Source: Micromonospora kangleipakensis
Lineage (GTDB): Bacteria; Actinomycetota; Actinomycetes; Mycobacteriales; Micromonosporaceae
Reading direction: 5' to 3'
DNA: 64,000 nt
Assembly: GCF_004217615.1 (NCBI RefSeq)
Contig: NZ_SHLD01000001.1
Span: 3,348,001 to 3,412,000 of the forward strand
Position 1 is the first letter of the stretch. Each line of letters begins with the position of its first letter. Below the pieces are notes generated by a model. That model searched no databases. It worked only from the letters and a program-made list of their open reading frames with translations, and was not told the origin of the DNA. Positions 1-8,424 of the stretch are shown one piece after another. The position numbers and the translations under genes are program-made.

Positions 1-156
1 TGCGCCGAGCCGGGTGACAGCGGCGGCTCGCTCTTCGCCGGCAACACCGCGCTCGGTCTGACCTCCGGCGGCAGCGGCAACTGCTCCTCCGGCGGCACCA
101 CCTACTTCCAGCCGGTGACCGAGGCGCTGAGCGTCTACGGCGTCAGCGTCTACTGA
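1..156 (+). CDS. Secreted trypsin-like serine protease (S1, streptogrisin-type), 3' end only
   Basis: The gene enters from the left edge; 51 codons and a TGA stop remain. The visible tail begins with a Cys and then has [10 protein letters not shown], the S1-family loop carrying the catalytic serine (GDSGGS), followed by a second Cys about 27 residues later that in streptogrisin-like proteases forms a disulfide around the active site. It ends in a tyrosine-rich C-terminus with no extra binding domain. Family knowledge says these are exported as pre-pro-proteins; signal peptide, His and Asp lie outside the window. A terminator-like hairpin follows. Confidence 0.85.
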   Translation, partial: CAEPGDSGGSLFAGNTALGLTSGGSGNCSSGGTTYFQPVTEALSVYGVSVY

Positions 157-168
157 CCGATCAGCCGC

Positions 169-200
169 GAGCGGGTCGCCGGGTGACCGGCGGCCCGCTC
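169..200 (+). terminator. Hairpin terminator after the protease gene
   Basis: 14-nt arms (169-182 and 187-200) pair with one T-G wobble around the loop gtga, starting 13 nt after the protease stop. There is no T-run, as is usual for terminators of high-GC actinomycetes. Confidence 0.6.
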
Positions 201-422
201 CGGTGCGTCTGGGCCGGGGTTCCGGTGAGCAACGACAATGCCGTGACGATCAGCGCGTCCGCGTGGAACATCCCAGGCTGACGGATTCTGCCTCCACGGC
301 GGGAGGGCGGCGTCAACGTCCGCTGATGTGAACGCGAGATCGCCAGGTGGCGCGACCGGTGTCCGGTGCCCCTGACAGAATGCGAGGGGCAGAGGTGTAC
401 CGCAGATGAGGAGACGCAAGTC

Positions 423-2228
423 GTGATCCGTACCCATGACGCCGGCAGCCTGCGCGCGACGGACGCCGGCACCACGGTGACGCTCGCCGGGTGGGTGGCC
501 CGCCGGCGCGACCACGGCGGTGTCATCTTCGTCGACCTGCGCGACGGCTCCGGCGTGGTCCAGGTGGTCTTCCGCGAGGAGGACGCGCACGCGCTGCGCA
601 ACGAGTTCTGCGTGAAGGTCACCGGCGAGGTGACCCGCCGCCCCGCCGGCAACGAGAACCCGGACCTGCCCACCGGCGAGGTCGAGGTGACCGCCACCGA
701 GCTGGAGGTGCTCTCCGAGGCGGCCCCGCTGCCGCTGCCGGTGGACGACCAGATCGAGGCCGGCGACGACATCCGGCTCAAGTACCGCTACCTGGACCTG
801 CGCCGCAGCGGCCCGGCGAACGCGATGCGGCTGCGCTCGCGGGCCAACCAGCTCGCCCGGGGCGTGCTGCACGAGCGCGACTTTCTCGAGATCGAGACCC
901 CGACGCTGACCCGCTCCACCCCGGAGGGCGCCCGCGACTTCCTGGTCCCGGTCCGCCTCCAGCCGGGCAGCTGGTACGCCCTGCCGCAGTCGCCGCAGCT
1001 GTTCAAGCAGCTGCTCATGGTCGGCGGCATGGAGCGGTACTACCAGATCGCCCGCTGCTACCGGGACGAGGACTTCCGGGCCGACCGGCAGCCGGAGTTC
1101 ACCCAGCTCGACATCGAGATGTCCTTCGTCACCGAGGACGACGTGATCGACCTCGGCGAGGCGATCGTCTCGGCGCTCTGGAAGGACCTGGCCGGTTTCG
1201 AGATCTCCCGGCCGATCCCGCGGATCACCTGGCACGACGCGATGGCCCGGTACGGCTCGGACAAGCCGGACCTGCGTTACGGCGTCGAGCTGACCGAGCT
1301 GACCGACTACCTGCGCGACACCGAGTTCCGGGTCTTCGCCGGCGCGATCGACGCGGGCGGCTACGTCGGCGCGGTGGTCATGCCGGGCGGCGCCGGCCAG
1401 AGCCGCAAGGAGCTGGACGGCTGGCAGGACTGGGCCAAGGCGCGTGGCGCGCGCGGCCTGGCGTACGTGGTGCTCGACGCGGAGACCGGCGAGGCGCGCG
1501 GCCCGGTGGCGAAGAACCTCTCCGCCGAGCACCTGGGCGGGCTCGCCGACGCGGTCGGCGCCAAGCCGGGCGACGCGGTCTTCTTCGCCGCCAGCACGAA
1601 CACCCGCGAGGCGCAGGAGCTGCTCGGCGCGGCCCGGGTCGAGATCGCCAAGCGGGCCGGCCTGATCGACGAGAGCGCCTGGGCGTTCTGCTGGGTGGTC
1701 GACGCGCCCATGTTCGAGCGCACCGACGAGGGCGGCTGGACGGCCGTGCACCACCCGTTCACCTCGCCGAACGCCGAGTGGGTCGACAAGTTCGAGGAGG
1801 CCCCGGACCGGGCCCTGGCGTACGCGTACGACATCGTCTGCAACGGCAACGAGATCGGCGGCGGCTCCATCCGTATCCACCGGGGCGACGTGCAGAAGCG
1901 GGTCTTCGACCTGCTCGGCATCACCCCGGAGGAGGCGCAGGACAAGTTCGGCTTCCTGCTGGAGGCGTTCAAGTACGGCGCCCCGCCGCATGGCGGCATC
2001 GCCTTGGGCTGGGACCGGGTCTGCATGCTGCTCGCCGGCGCGGACTCGATCCGCGAGGTCATCGCCTTCCCGAAGACCCGGGGCGGCTTCGACCCGCTGA
2101 CCGGCGCGCCGACGCCGATCACCGCGCAGCAGCGCACCGAGGCGGGCATCGACGCCAAGCCGAAGGCCCCGACCGGGGTGCACGCCGGCACCGCCGGCCC
2201 GGTGGCGCCGGTCGCCGACCCCACCTGA
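423..2228 (+). CDS. aspS: Aspartyl-tRNA synthetase
   Basis: 601-residue class II synthetase that charges tRNA with aspartate. An N-terminal OB-fold anticodon-binding part (about residues 1-110) precedes the catalytic core; motif 2 is seen near residues 210-235 ([20 protein letters not shown]) and motif 3 near 525-537 (GGIALGWDR), with the bacterial insertion domain between them. I chose GTG at 423 because it gives the family N-terminus ([10 protein letters not shown]) and is preceded by GAGGAG at 408-413; an in-frame ATG at 366 would add 19 residues unlike the family. The C-terminus carries about 25 Ala/Pro/Thr-rich residues beyond the catalytic core. In many actinobacteria this enzyme type charges both tRNA-Asp and tRNA-Asn; that is not decided here. 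It is monocistronic, between two hairpins. Confidence 0.96.
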   Translation: MIRTHDAGSLRATDAGTTVTLAGWVARRRDHGGVIFVDLRDGSGVVQVVFREEDAHALRNEFCVKVTGEVTRRPAGNENPDLPTGEVEVTATELEVLSEAAPLPLPVDDQIEAGDDIRLKYRYLDLRRSGPANAMRLRSRANQLARGVLHERDFLEIETPTLTRSTPEGARDFLVPVRLQPGSWYALPQSPQLFKQLLMVGGMERYYQIARCYRDEDFRADRQPEFTQLDIEMSFVTEDDVIDLGEAIVSALWKDLAGFEISRPIPRITWHDAMARYGSDKPDLRYGVELTELTDYLRDTEFRVFAGAIDAGGYVGAVVMPGGAGQSRKELDGWQDWAKARGARGLAYVVLDAETGEARGPVAKNLSAEHLGGLADAVGAKPGDAVFFAASTNTREAQELLGAARVEIAKRAGLIDESAWAFCWVVDAPMFERTDEGGWTAVHHPFTSPNAEWVDKFEEAPDRALAYAYDIVCNGNEIGGGSIRIHRGDVQKRVFDLLGITPEEAQDKFGFLLEAFKYGAPPHGGIALGWDRVCMLLAGADSIREVIAFPKTRGGFDPLTGAPTPITAQQRTEAGIDAKPKAPTGVHAGTAGPVAPVADPT

Positions 2229-2241
2229 GCCGTCCCCACCT

Positions 2242-2282
2242 GATCGAGAGGTCTGCGTCATGATGACGCGGACCTCTCGATC
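2242..2282 (+). terminator. Strong hairpin terminator after aspS
   Basis: 19-nt arms (2242-2260 and 2264-2282) pair with a single T-G wobble around the 3-nt loop tga, 14 nt after the aspS stop. It is one of the strongest hairpins in the window and lies just upstream of the next gene, so it probably separates the two units. Confidence 0.75.
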
Positions 2283-2298
2283 GTTTCAGGGAACGGGG

Positions 2299-3117
2299 AT
2301 GCGAATGACACTGCTCGTGGTGGGGGCCAGCGGCTTCCTCGGCGCGGAGATCTGCCGGCAGGCGGTGGCCGCGGGGGAGCGGGTGGTCGGCACGTACCAC
2401 TCGGCCGCCGTCGCGGTGCCGGGCGTCGAGGCCCACCGGCTCGACGTCACCGACCGGGCCGCCGTGCGCGCGCTGGTCACCGCGGTACGCCCCGACGCCC
2501 TCATCGGCACCCCCTACCGGTACGACGACTGGGCGGTCACCGCCGACGGGGCGGCGAACATCGCCGTCGCCGCCGCCGAGGTGGGCGCCCGCCTCGTCCA
2601 CCTCTCCAGCGACGCGCTGCACGCCGGGCGCCCGTCGCCCTATCTGGACGACGACCCGCCCAGCCCGGTCTTCCCGTACGGGGCGGCGAAGGCGGCGGCG
2701 GAGACCGCGGTCCGGGCGATCGACCCGCGGGCGACGCTGGTGCGCACCTCGCTGATCGTGGGGGAGGGGAGCAAGCAGATCCAGCTCTGCCGCGACGCGC
2801 TCGCCGGCCGGGCCGCCCTCTTCACCGACGAGCTCCGCTGCCCGGTCGACGTGGTCGACCTGGCCGCCGCCGTCCTCGAACTGGTGCCCGCCGACCACGC
2901 CGGCCCGCTCAACGTGGCCGGCCCGGACGCGGTCAGCCGCGCCGAGCTGGGCCTGCTGGTGGCCCGCCAGGAGGGGATCGACCCGGCCGGGATGAAGACC
3001 ACCACCAGCGCCGCCTCCGGCCTGCACCGCCCCACCGACGTACGCCTCGACTCCGCCCGCGCCGCCAACCTGCTGCGGACCCGCCTGCGCGGGATCCGGG
3101 AACTCCTCGCCTCCTGA
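2299..3117 (+). CDS. NAD(P)-dependent reductase/epimerase, RmlD-like short-chain family
   Basis: 272 residues. The N-terminus has the Rossmann dinucleotide signature GASGFLG (Gly9, Gly12, Gly15), and YGAAK in mid-protein supplies the Tyr-x-x-x-Lys catalytic pair of extended short-chain dehydrogenases. HLSSDALHAG before it matches the serine-containing strand of dTDP-4-dehydrorhamnose reductase-like proteins. The substrate is unknown: no other nucleotide-sugar genes are nearby, so a role in rhamnose synthesis is not supported. ATG at 2299 is preceded by aggga at 2288-2292; an in-frame ATG at 2260 lies inside the aspS terminator and is rejected. Confidence 0.8.
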   Translation: MRMTLLVVGASGFLGAEICRQAVAAGERVVGTYHSAAVAVPGVEAHRLDVTDRAAVRALVTAVRPDALIGTPYRYDDWAVTADGAANIAVAAAEVGARLVHLSSDALHAGRPSPYLDDDPPSPVFPYGAAKAAAETAVRAIDPRATLVRTSLIVGEGSKQIQLCRDALAGRAALFTDELRCPVDVVDLAAAVLELVPADHAGPLNVAGPDAVSRAELGLLVARQEGIDPAGMKTTTSAASGLHRPTDVRLDSARAANLLRTRLRGIRELLAS

Positions 3118-3144
3118 CCCGCCTCGCCGCCGTCGTCAGATCAC

Positions 3145-3185
3145 GCACACTTTCTATGCACAATTATTGTGCATAGAAAGTGTGC
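3145..3185. promoter_or_regulatory. 20-bp perfect inverted repeat, likely ArsR-family operator
   Basis: The arms at 3145-3164 and 3166-3185 are perfect reverse complements of 20 nt separated by one T. The arms are AT-rich (core TTCTATGCACAAT) against the surrounding high GC. The motif ATTGTGCA is repeated a third time at about 3192-3199. The site ends 18 nt before the start of the regulator gene, and a possible -35 TTGTGC (3167-3172) and -10 TATTGT (3191-3196) overlap it. This is the geometry expected for autorepression by the adjacent winged-helix regulator. Confidence 0.75.
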
Positions 3186-3203
3186 ACGGATATTGTGCAA
3201 GGC

Positions 3204-3803
3204 ATGGAGAACGACGACCCGGGGACCCGACCCGAGCCCCGCGCGGTGCGGATCGACCACCGCCAGGTGCGGGTGCTCGCTCACCCGCTGCGCATGCGCC
3301 TCGTCGGCGCCCTGCGCGTGAAGGGTCCGGCCACCGCCACCGCCCTCGCCGAGCTGCTCGGCACGAACACCGGCGCCACCAGCTACCACCTCCGGCAGCT
3401 CGCCGAGGTCGGGCTGGTCGTCGAGGACCCCGACCGGGGCACCGGCCGGCAGCGCTGGTGGCGGGCCGCGCACGACGTCACCAACTGGGAGCCCACCGAC
3501 TTCGACGACGACCCCGACGCCCGGGCGGCCATCGAGTGGATCCAGGGCGACCAGGTGCGCCTCCTGGTGGAGCACGCCGAGCGGTGGTTCGCCGCTCAGC
3601 ACGAGTGGTCGCCCGCCTGGCGGGACGCCTTCGGCATGGGCGACAGCTTCATGACCATCCCGCCGGCCCGCCTGGAGGCCCTCAAGGCGGACCTGTGGCA
3701 GGTCCTCGAGCGCTACCGCACCGAAGCGGATCCGGCTGAGCCGGACGCCGAGCAGGTGCAGGTCTTCCTCGCCGCCTACCCGTTGATCCAGGAGATGCGA
3801 TGA
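3204..3803 (+). CDS. ArsR/SmtB-type winged-helix transcriptional regulator
   Basis: 199 residues. Residues about 20-95 form a winged helix: the segment after HPLRMRLVGAL reads as a recognition-helix pair (LAELLGTNTGATSYHLRQL) followed by a wing ending RWWRAAH. No CxC or metal-binding cysteine cluster of the classical arsenic sensors is visible, so the inducer is probably not a metal. The C-terminal half (about 100-199) is a helical extension typical of regulators paired with exporters. An in-frame GTG at 3180 falls in the operator, so ATG 3204 is preferred. Its stop overlaps the exporter start (ATGA), implying coupled translation and a regulator-exporter pair. Confidence 0.85.
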   Translation: MENDDPGTRPEPRAVRIDHRQVRVLAHPLRMRLVGALRVKGPATATALAELLGTNTGATSYHLRQLAEVGLVVEDPDRGTGRQRWWRAAHDVTNWEPTDFDDDPDARAAIEWIQGDQVRLLVEHAERWFAAQHEWSPAWRDAFGMGDSFMTIPPARLEALKADLWQVLERYRTEADPAEPDAEQVQVFLAAYPLIQEMR

Positions 3804-5170
3804 GCGCGCTGTCCGTACGCCAGGTCCGGTTCCGCTACCTCACCCTCTACGGCCTGCGCTGGCTGCCCACCGGCCTGATGATCCCGGTCATGATCCTGCT
3901 GATGCAGGAACGCGGCCTGACGCTCACCCAGATCGGCCTGGTCGGCACCGCACAGGGGCTGATCGTGCTCGCGCTGGAGCTGCCGACCGGCGGGCTCGCC
4001 GACGCACTCGGCCGCAAGCCGGTGCTCGTTGCCGCCTGGGTGGTCTGCCTGGCCTCGCTGGCCATCTTCGCGGTGGCCGACTCGTTCTGGCTCTTCTTCC
4101 TGTCCTGGGCTCTGCAGGGCGTCTACCGGGCGCTGGACAGCGGACCGCTGGAGTCCTGGTACGTCGACGCCACCCTCGCCGCCGACCCGAAGGCCGAGTA
4201 CGAGCCCGGCCTCGGCTACGCCGGCACCGTCATCGGCATCGCCATCGGCGCCGGCGCTCTGCTCAGCGGCGGCCTGGTCGCGCTGGGTCCGGTCGGCCCG
4301 GTCAGCGCGCTGACCCTGCCCGTGCTGGTGGCCATCGCCCTCCAGACGGTCGCCCTGATCGTCCTGCTGATGCTGCTGGTCGAGATCCGACCGGCCAAGG
4401 GCGCCGGCGCGCTGCGGGCCTCGATGGTCGAGGCGCCCCGGATGGTCGGGCAGGCGGTCGGACTGCTGCGCCGCTCCCGGGTGCTGCTCGCCCTGGTCTG
4501 CGTCGAGCTGTTCTGGGGCTTCGGGATGGTGACCTTCGAGTCGCTGCTGCCGGTCCGCCTCGCCGAGGTGGTCGGGGACGCCGATCGGGCGGCGGCGCTG
4601 CTCGGCCCGGCCAGCTCCGTGGCCTGGCTCGCCAACGCGGCCGGTGCCGCGCTGACCCCGCTGCTGCTGCGCCGGCTGGGCGCCGCGCCCAGCGCCGCGC
4701 TGCTGCGGATCCTGCAGGGCGTGACGGTGGTCGGGATGGGTGTCTTCGCCGGCCCGGTCGGGGTGCTCATCGCCTACCTGGCCTGCTACACCGTGCACGG
4801 CGCGTCCAACCCGCTGCACATGGGGCTGCTGCACCGCCAGGTCGACGGGCCGTACCGGACCAGCGTGATCTCGCTGAACTCGATGATGGCCCAGCCGGCC
4901 GGAGCGCTCGGCGGGCTCGTCCTGACCGCCCTGGCGGACCGCAGCAGCGTCAGCACCGCCATGTTCGTCGGCGCGGTGGTGCTCGCCCTGGCCGCCCCGC
5001 TCTACCTGCCGGCTTGGCGCGCCGGGCGGGCCGGCGCGGCGGCGGCCGACGGACCGGTCACCCGCGTGCCGACCGGTCCCGACGACACCCTCGCCGGTCC
5101 CGCTCCCGTCGTGCCGCCGCTGGCGGGCGACGCCGTGGATCCCGAGGGCACCCCGGCCCGGGCCCGGTGA
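3800..5170 (+). CDS. Major facilitator superfamily exporter
   Basis: 456-residue integral membrane protein with about 12 hydrophobic segments. MFS motif A is present between TM2 and TM3 (GGLADALGRKPVL, near residues 55-67), and a short cytoplasmic loop near 195-220 divides the two halves. The C-terminal 55 residues are soluble, Pro/Ala/Thr-rich. Cotranscribed with the ArsR-type regulator through a 4-nt overlap; by analogy with such pairs it probably exports a toxic small molecule. Substrate unknown. Confidence 0.88.
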   Translation: MSALSVRQVRFRYLTLYGLRWLPTGLMIPVMILLMQERGLTLTQIGLVGTAQGLIVLALELPTGGLADALGRKPVLVAAWVVCLASLAIFAVADSFWLFFLSWALQGVYRALDSGPLESWYVDATLAADPKAEYEPGLGYAGTVIGIAIGAGALLSGGLVALGPVGPVSALTLPVLVAIALQTVALIVLLMLLVEIRPAKGAGALRASMVEAPRMVGQAVGLLRRSRVLLALVCVELFWGFGMVTFESLLPVRLAEVVGDADRAAALLGPASSVAWLANAAGAALTPLLLRRLGAAPSAALLRILQGVTVVGMGVFAGPVGVLIAYLACYTVHGASNPLHMGLLHRQVDGPYRTSVISLNSMMAQPAGALGGLVLTALADRSSVSTAMFVGAVVLALAAPLYLPAWRAGRAGAAAADGPVTRVPTGPDDTLAGPAPVVPPLAGDAVDPEGTPARAR

Positions 5171-5177
5171 ACGACCA

Positions 5178-5205
5178 CGGCGGGCCCTGACGGCCGGGCC
5201 CGCCG
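5178..5205. terminator. Bidirectional hairpin between convergent genes
   Basis: 10-bp GC stem (5178-5187 with 5196-5205) and 8-nt loop, between the MFS stop at 5170 and the stop of the convergent acetyltransferase at 5218. It can serve both strands. Confidence 0.6.
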
Positions 5206-5217
5206 CTTGTCCCGCCC

Positions 5218-5958
5218 TCAACCCAGGTGGACCGAGCTGCGCGGCTCGGTGCCGGTGTAGCCGAGCCGGCGGTAGAGCCGGATCGCGCCGACGTTGTCCG
5301 TGTAGACGCCGAGCGCGACGAGGCCGTATCGCGCGGCCAGGGCCCGGGTCATCCCGGCGGTCAGCGCCGCCCCGAGCCCCCGGCCCCGCCGGTCGGTCGC
5401 CACGGTCAACCCGGCCAGGAAGCCGACGTCGCCCCGGCTGCGGTCCGCCCCGCACGCCACCAGGCGGTCCCCGTCCCGGATGCCGTACCAGTCGACGATC
5501 CGCGGGTCGCCCGGACGGGAGGTGGTGGTCGGGAAGGACTCCTCGATCAGCGCCGCGAGGGCCGGGTGGTCGGCCTCGGTGAGGCGGACCACCCGCTCCT
5601 CCTCCGGCTGGCGCGGCGGTGCAGCGGTGGTCCAGAGGAAGTCCCACTCGTCCAGCCGGGCCACGGTCAGCCGAGCCGTCACCTCGTCCCGGTCGGCCCG
5701 CGGCAGGTGCAGCCACTGACCCGGACGCAGCACCCCGTCGGCCACCAGGCCGGCGAAGACGTCCAGCGCCGGGCCGGGGGCACCGAGCGCGCCGCCGGCC
5801 GGCCCCTGCTCCGGCGGCAGCAGCCAGCCCACCGTCCCGTCCCGTCGCCAGCCGCGGGCCTCGCGGTCGCGCCAGAGCGCGTGCCGGGCGTACGGGTGGT
5901 GTCCGGTGGCGGCCAGGAGGGCGTCCCGACCCGTCAGCGCCTGGTCGGCAGTGATCAT
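5218..5958 (-). CDS. GNAT-family N-acetyltransferase
   Basis: 246 residues. The C-terminal half is a GNAT fold: RRGRGLGAALTAGM (about 190-203) is the acetyl-CoA pyrophosphate-binding motif A (Arg-x-x-Gly-x-Gly/Ala), and NVGAIRLYRRLGY near 220-232 is motif B. The first 115 residues, with an Asp- and Trp-rich segment, are a separate N-terminal domain that I do not recognise. Acceptor substrate unknown. Divergent from the next acetyltransferase, with only 26 nt between the start codons. Confidence 0.8.
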   Translation of the reverse strand: MITADQALTGRDALLAATGHHPYARHALWRDREARGWRRDGTVGWLLPPEQGPAGGALGAPGPALDVFAGLVADGVLRPGQWLHLPRADRDEVTARLTVARLDEWDFLWTTAAPPRQPEEERVVRLTEADHPALAALIEESFPTTTSRPGDPRIVDWYGIRDGDRLVACGADRSRGDVGFLAGLTVATDRRGRGLGAALTAGMTRALAARYGLVALGVYTDNVGAIRLYRRLGYTGTEPRSSVHLG

Positions 5959-5984
5959 GCCGCCAGCCTACGAGAGGAGTACCG

Positions 5985-6539
5985 ATGACCGAGTTGAGCT
6001 CCGTCCGTCCGGTCGAACTGGCCGGCGGCCGGTGCGCCCTGCGGGAGTGGCGGGACGACGACGCCGAGGCCCTGCACGCGCTCACCAATGACCCCCGCGT
6101 CACCGAGTGGGTGCTGGACGAGGCGCCGCCCTCGCTCGACGACATCCGGGCGGCCGTGCCGGCGTGGCGGCGCGAGGCGGCAGGCGAGCCGCGCCTGCAC
6201 TACCGGCTGGCCGTCGTGACGGGCGACCGGCCGGTGGGCCTGGGCAGCCTGACGGTGGAGAGCCCGGCCCACCGCCGGGGTGAGATCGGGTACGTGCTCC
6301 ATCCCGACCACTGGGGGCGCGGCCTCGGCACCGAGGTCGCCCGCCTGCTGCTGCGCCTCGGGTTCGGGGAGGTGGGCCTGCACCGGATCGAGGTCACCAC
6401 CCGTCCGGACCATGCCGCCTCCCGGCGGATGCTGGACAAGGCCGGCCTGCGGCCGGAGGGGGTCAGCCGGGAGCACCTGTTCGTCCGCGGCCGCTGGTGG
6501 GACTCGGTGCGGTACGCGGTGCTCGTCACGGACCGGTGA
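5985..6539 (+). CDS. RimJ/RimL-type GNAT acetyltransferase
   Basis: 184 residues of the Acetyltransf_3 type. The order is typical: LREWRDDDAEAL near the N-terminus, GEIGYVLHPDHWGRGLGTEVARLLL (about 98-122) holding the acetyl-CoA loop (WGRGLGT), HRIEVTTRPDHAASRRMLDKAGL (about 128-150), then a short basic tail. Members acetylate the N-terminus of ribosomal proteins or small molecules; the sequence alone does not say which. The start is preceded by gagaggag. No fusion or defect seen. Confidence 0.82.
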   Translation: MTELSSVRPVELAGGRCALREWRDDDAEALHALTNDPRVTEWVLDEAPPSLDDIRAAVPAWRREAAGEPRLHYRLAVVTGDRPVGLGSLTVESPAHRRGEIGYVLHPDHWGRGLGTEVARLLLRLGFGEVGLHRIEVTTRPDHAASRRMLDKAGLRPEGVSREHLFVRGRWWDSVRYAVLVTDR

Positions 6540-6565
6540 GCCGGCCGGCCCCGTTCCACGGTGGA

Positions 6566-6591
6566 GATTGACGAACAGACCGATTGGGTAC
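6566..6591 (+). promoter_or_regulatory. Sigma-B-type promoter candidate
   Basis: GATT at 6566-6569, 16 nt, then GGGTAC at 6586-6591. This matches the GNNT-N14-16-GGGTAC/T consensus of Streptomyces stress-type sigma factors. It lies 42 nt before the small membrane protein start, with a good Shine-Dalgarno in between. Assigned by pattern only. Confidence 0.45.
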
Positions 6592-6633
6592 ATCAAGCGC
6601 CGACCTACTGGGACCCCCCACCGGAGGAACGAC

Positions 6634-6846
6634 ATGCTCGCCATTCTCGCGGCCATCGTGTTCGGTTTCGCGCTGCTGCTCGACTTCCTGAACACGAACC
6701 TCGGCGCCCCCGACCTCTTCAACAACTGGACCCTGGCCCTGATCGGCTTCCTGCTGCTCTCGCTCTACCTGGCCGGGGTCGGCTCCGGTCCGCGCGGCGG
6801 TGGCGGCGGCCGCTGGTACCGGGGTCGCCGTCCGGGTCGTGGCTGA
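6634..6846 (+). CDS. Small two-TM membrane protein, hypothetical
   Basis: 70 residues: residues 1-17 and about 28-49 are hydrophobic helices, joined by the short polar link DFLNTNLGAPDLFNN, then a Gly/Arg-rich basic tail (GGGGGRWYRGRRPGRG). CGGAGGAAC about 7 nt before ATG is a strong ribosome site. No enzymatic motif. A positively charged cytoplasmic tail and a possible sigma-B promoter upstream suggest a stress-induced membrane protein, but this is inference. Confidence 0.7.
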   Translation: MLAILAAIVFGFALLLDFLNTNLGAPDLFNNWTLALIGFLLLSLYLAGVGSGPRGGGGGRWYRGRRPGRG

Positions 6847-6908
6847 CCGGAACGGATCACCGCTGGCCTGGTCCGCGGCGCGATTCCAGCGTCGCCGGCC
6901 GGGCCCGG

Positions 6909-6914
6909 TACTGT
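6909..6914 (+). promoter_or_regulatory. -10 box TACTGT for a leaderless rarA transcript
   Basis: TACTGT ends 7 nt before ATG 6922, so transcription would begin at or next to the start codon. No Shine-Dalgarno is present. No clear -35 hexamer was found. Confidence 0.45.
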
Positions 6915-6921
6915 CTTCGTG

Positions 6922-8424
6922 ATGGAGTCCGAAGCCCTCTTCACCCTCGGCGAACCCGCCGGAGCGCCCAGCGCCCCCGCGGGTTCCGGTGGCGTCGACG
7001 GGTTCACCGCCGTTGGCGAGGACTCGCCCCTGCCGGTGCGGATGCGGCCGGCCAGCATCGACGAGCTGGTCGGGCAGGACCACCTGCTCGCCCCGGGCGC
7101 GCCGCTGCGGCAGCTGGTCGGCGGCGCGGCGCCCATGTCGGTGATCCTCTGGGGCCCGCCGGGCAGCGGGAAGACCACCATCGCCCACCTCGTGGCCCGG
7201 GCCACCGACCGTCGCTTCGTCGCCATGTCGGCCCTCTCCGCCGGGGTGAAGGACGTCCGGGCGGTGATCGAGACCGCCCGCCGGCAGCGTCGTGCGGGCG
7301 GCCCGCAGACCGTGCTCTTCATCGACGAGGTGCACCGGTTCAGCAAGACCCAGCAGGACTCGCTGCTCGCCGCGGTGGAGGACCGGACGGTCACCCTGCT
7401 GGCCGCGACCACCGAGAACCCGTACTTCTCGGTCATCTCGCCGCTGTTGTCGCGGTGCGTGCTGCTCACCCTCCAGCCGCTGGACGACGACGCCGTCCGC
7501 GGCCTGCTGCGCCGCGCGGTCGCCGACGAGCGCGGCCTGCGCGGCGCGCTCACCCTGGAGACCGACGCCGAGGACCACCTCGTGCGCCTCGCCGGCGGGG
7601 ACGTGCGCAAGGCGCTGACCGCCCTGGAGGCGGCGGCCGCCACCGCCACGGCGCTCGGCGCCGGTCGGATCGAGCTGGCCACCGCCGAGCAGGCGGTCGA
7701 CGTCGCCGCCGTCCGCTACGACCGGGACGGCGACGCCCACTACGACGTGACCAGCGCGTTCATCAAGAGCATGCGCGGTTCGGACGTGGACGCGGCGCTG
7801 CACTGGCTGGCCCGGATGCTGGTCGCCGGTGAGGACGCCCGGTTCATCGCCCGCCGCCTGGTGATCTTCGCCAGCGAGGACGTCGGGATGGCCGACCCGA
7901 CCGCGCTGAGCGTCGCCACCGCCGCCGCGCACGCCGTGGAGTACGTGGGCCTGCCCGAGGCGCAGCTCAACCTCGCCCAGGCGGTGATCCACCTGGCGAC
8001 CGCCCCGAAGTCGAACTCGGCCACCACCGCCCTCGGCGCCGCCATCGCCGACGTGCGGGCCGGTCGCGGCGGCGCCGTGCCGCGCGCGCTGCGCGACTCG
8101 CACTACTCCGGCGCGCGGGGCCTCGGGCACGGCGCCGGCTACCGCTACCCGCACGACGACCACCGCGGTGTGGTCACCCAGCAGTACGCTCCGGACGACC
8201 TCGTCGGGACCGACTACTACCAGCCCAGCGGGCACGGCGCCGAGCGGTCGGTGGCCACCCGGCTGCCGCTGCTGCGCCGGATCGTCCGCGGGCTGGCCGC
8301 ACCGGCGGCGCGGGCGGAGCAGCCCGCACCGGCCGCCGTGAACGGTCGCCACCCGGCGAGCCCGGAGCGGGCCAGCGCGGCGGATGAGGGCGGCAGCGAC
8401 GCCGTCGGGGAGGGTCAGCAGTGA
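6922..8424 (+). CDS. rarA: Replication-associated recombination protein A (RarA/MgsA AAA+ ATPase)
   Basis: 500-residue AAA+ protein acting at stalled replication forks. Walker [10 protein letters not shown] is at residues 78-86, Walker [10 protein letters not shown] at about 132-140, sensor 1 in the ATTEN stretch near 160, and the arginine-finger region SPLLSRC near 175. The C-terminal half is the helical lid and MgsA-type tetramerisation domain ([11 protein letters not shown] near 315). The final 60 residues are a poorly conserved Ala/Glu-rich tail. ATG 6922 is chosen over the in-frame GTG at 6919 because a -10 box sits 7 nt before it. The stop overlaps the start of the next gene by one base. 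Confidence 0.93.
   Translation: MESEALFTLGEPAGAPSAPAGSGGVDGFTAVGEDSPLPVRMRPASIDELVGQDHLLAPGAPLRQLVGGAAPMSVILWGPPGSGKTTIAHLVARATDRRFVAMSALSAGVKDVRAVIETARRQRRAGGPQTVLFIDEVHRFSKTQQDSLLAAVEDRTVTLLAATTENPYFSVISPLLSRCVLLTLQPLDDDAVRGLLRRAVADERGLRGALTLETDAEDHLVRLAGGDVRKALTALEAAAATATALGAGRIELATAEQAVDVAAVRYDRDGDAHYDVTSAFIKSMRGSDVDAALHWLARMLVAGEDARFIARRLVIFASEDVGMADPTALSVATAAAHAVEYVGLPEAQLNLAQAVIHLATAPKSNSATTALGAAIADVRAGRGGAVPRALRDSHYSGARGLGHGAGYRYPHDDHRGVVTQQYAPDDLVGTDYYQPSGHGAERSVATRLPLLRRIVRGLAAPAARAEQPAPAAVNGRHPASPERASAADEGGSDAVGEGQQ

Noticed and set aside
366..422. Upstream ATG start for aspS
   Set aside because: It would add 19 residues without family similarity and lacks a ribosome site, while GTG 423 has both.
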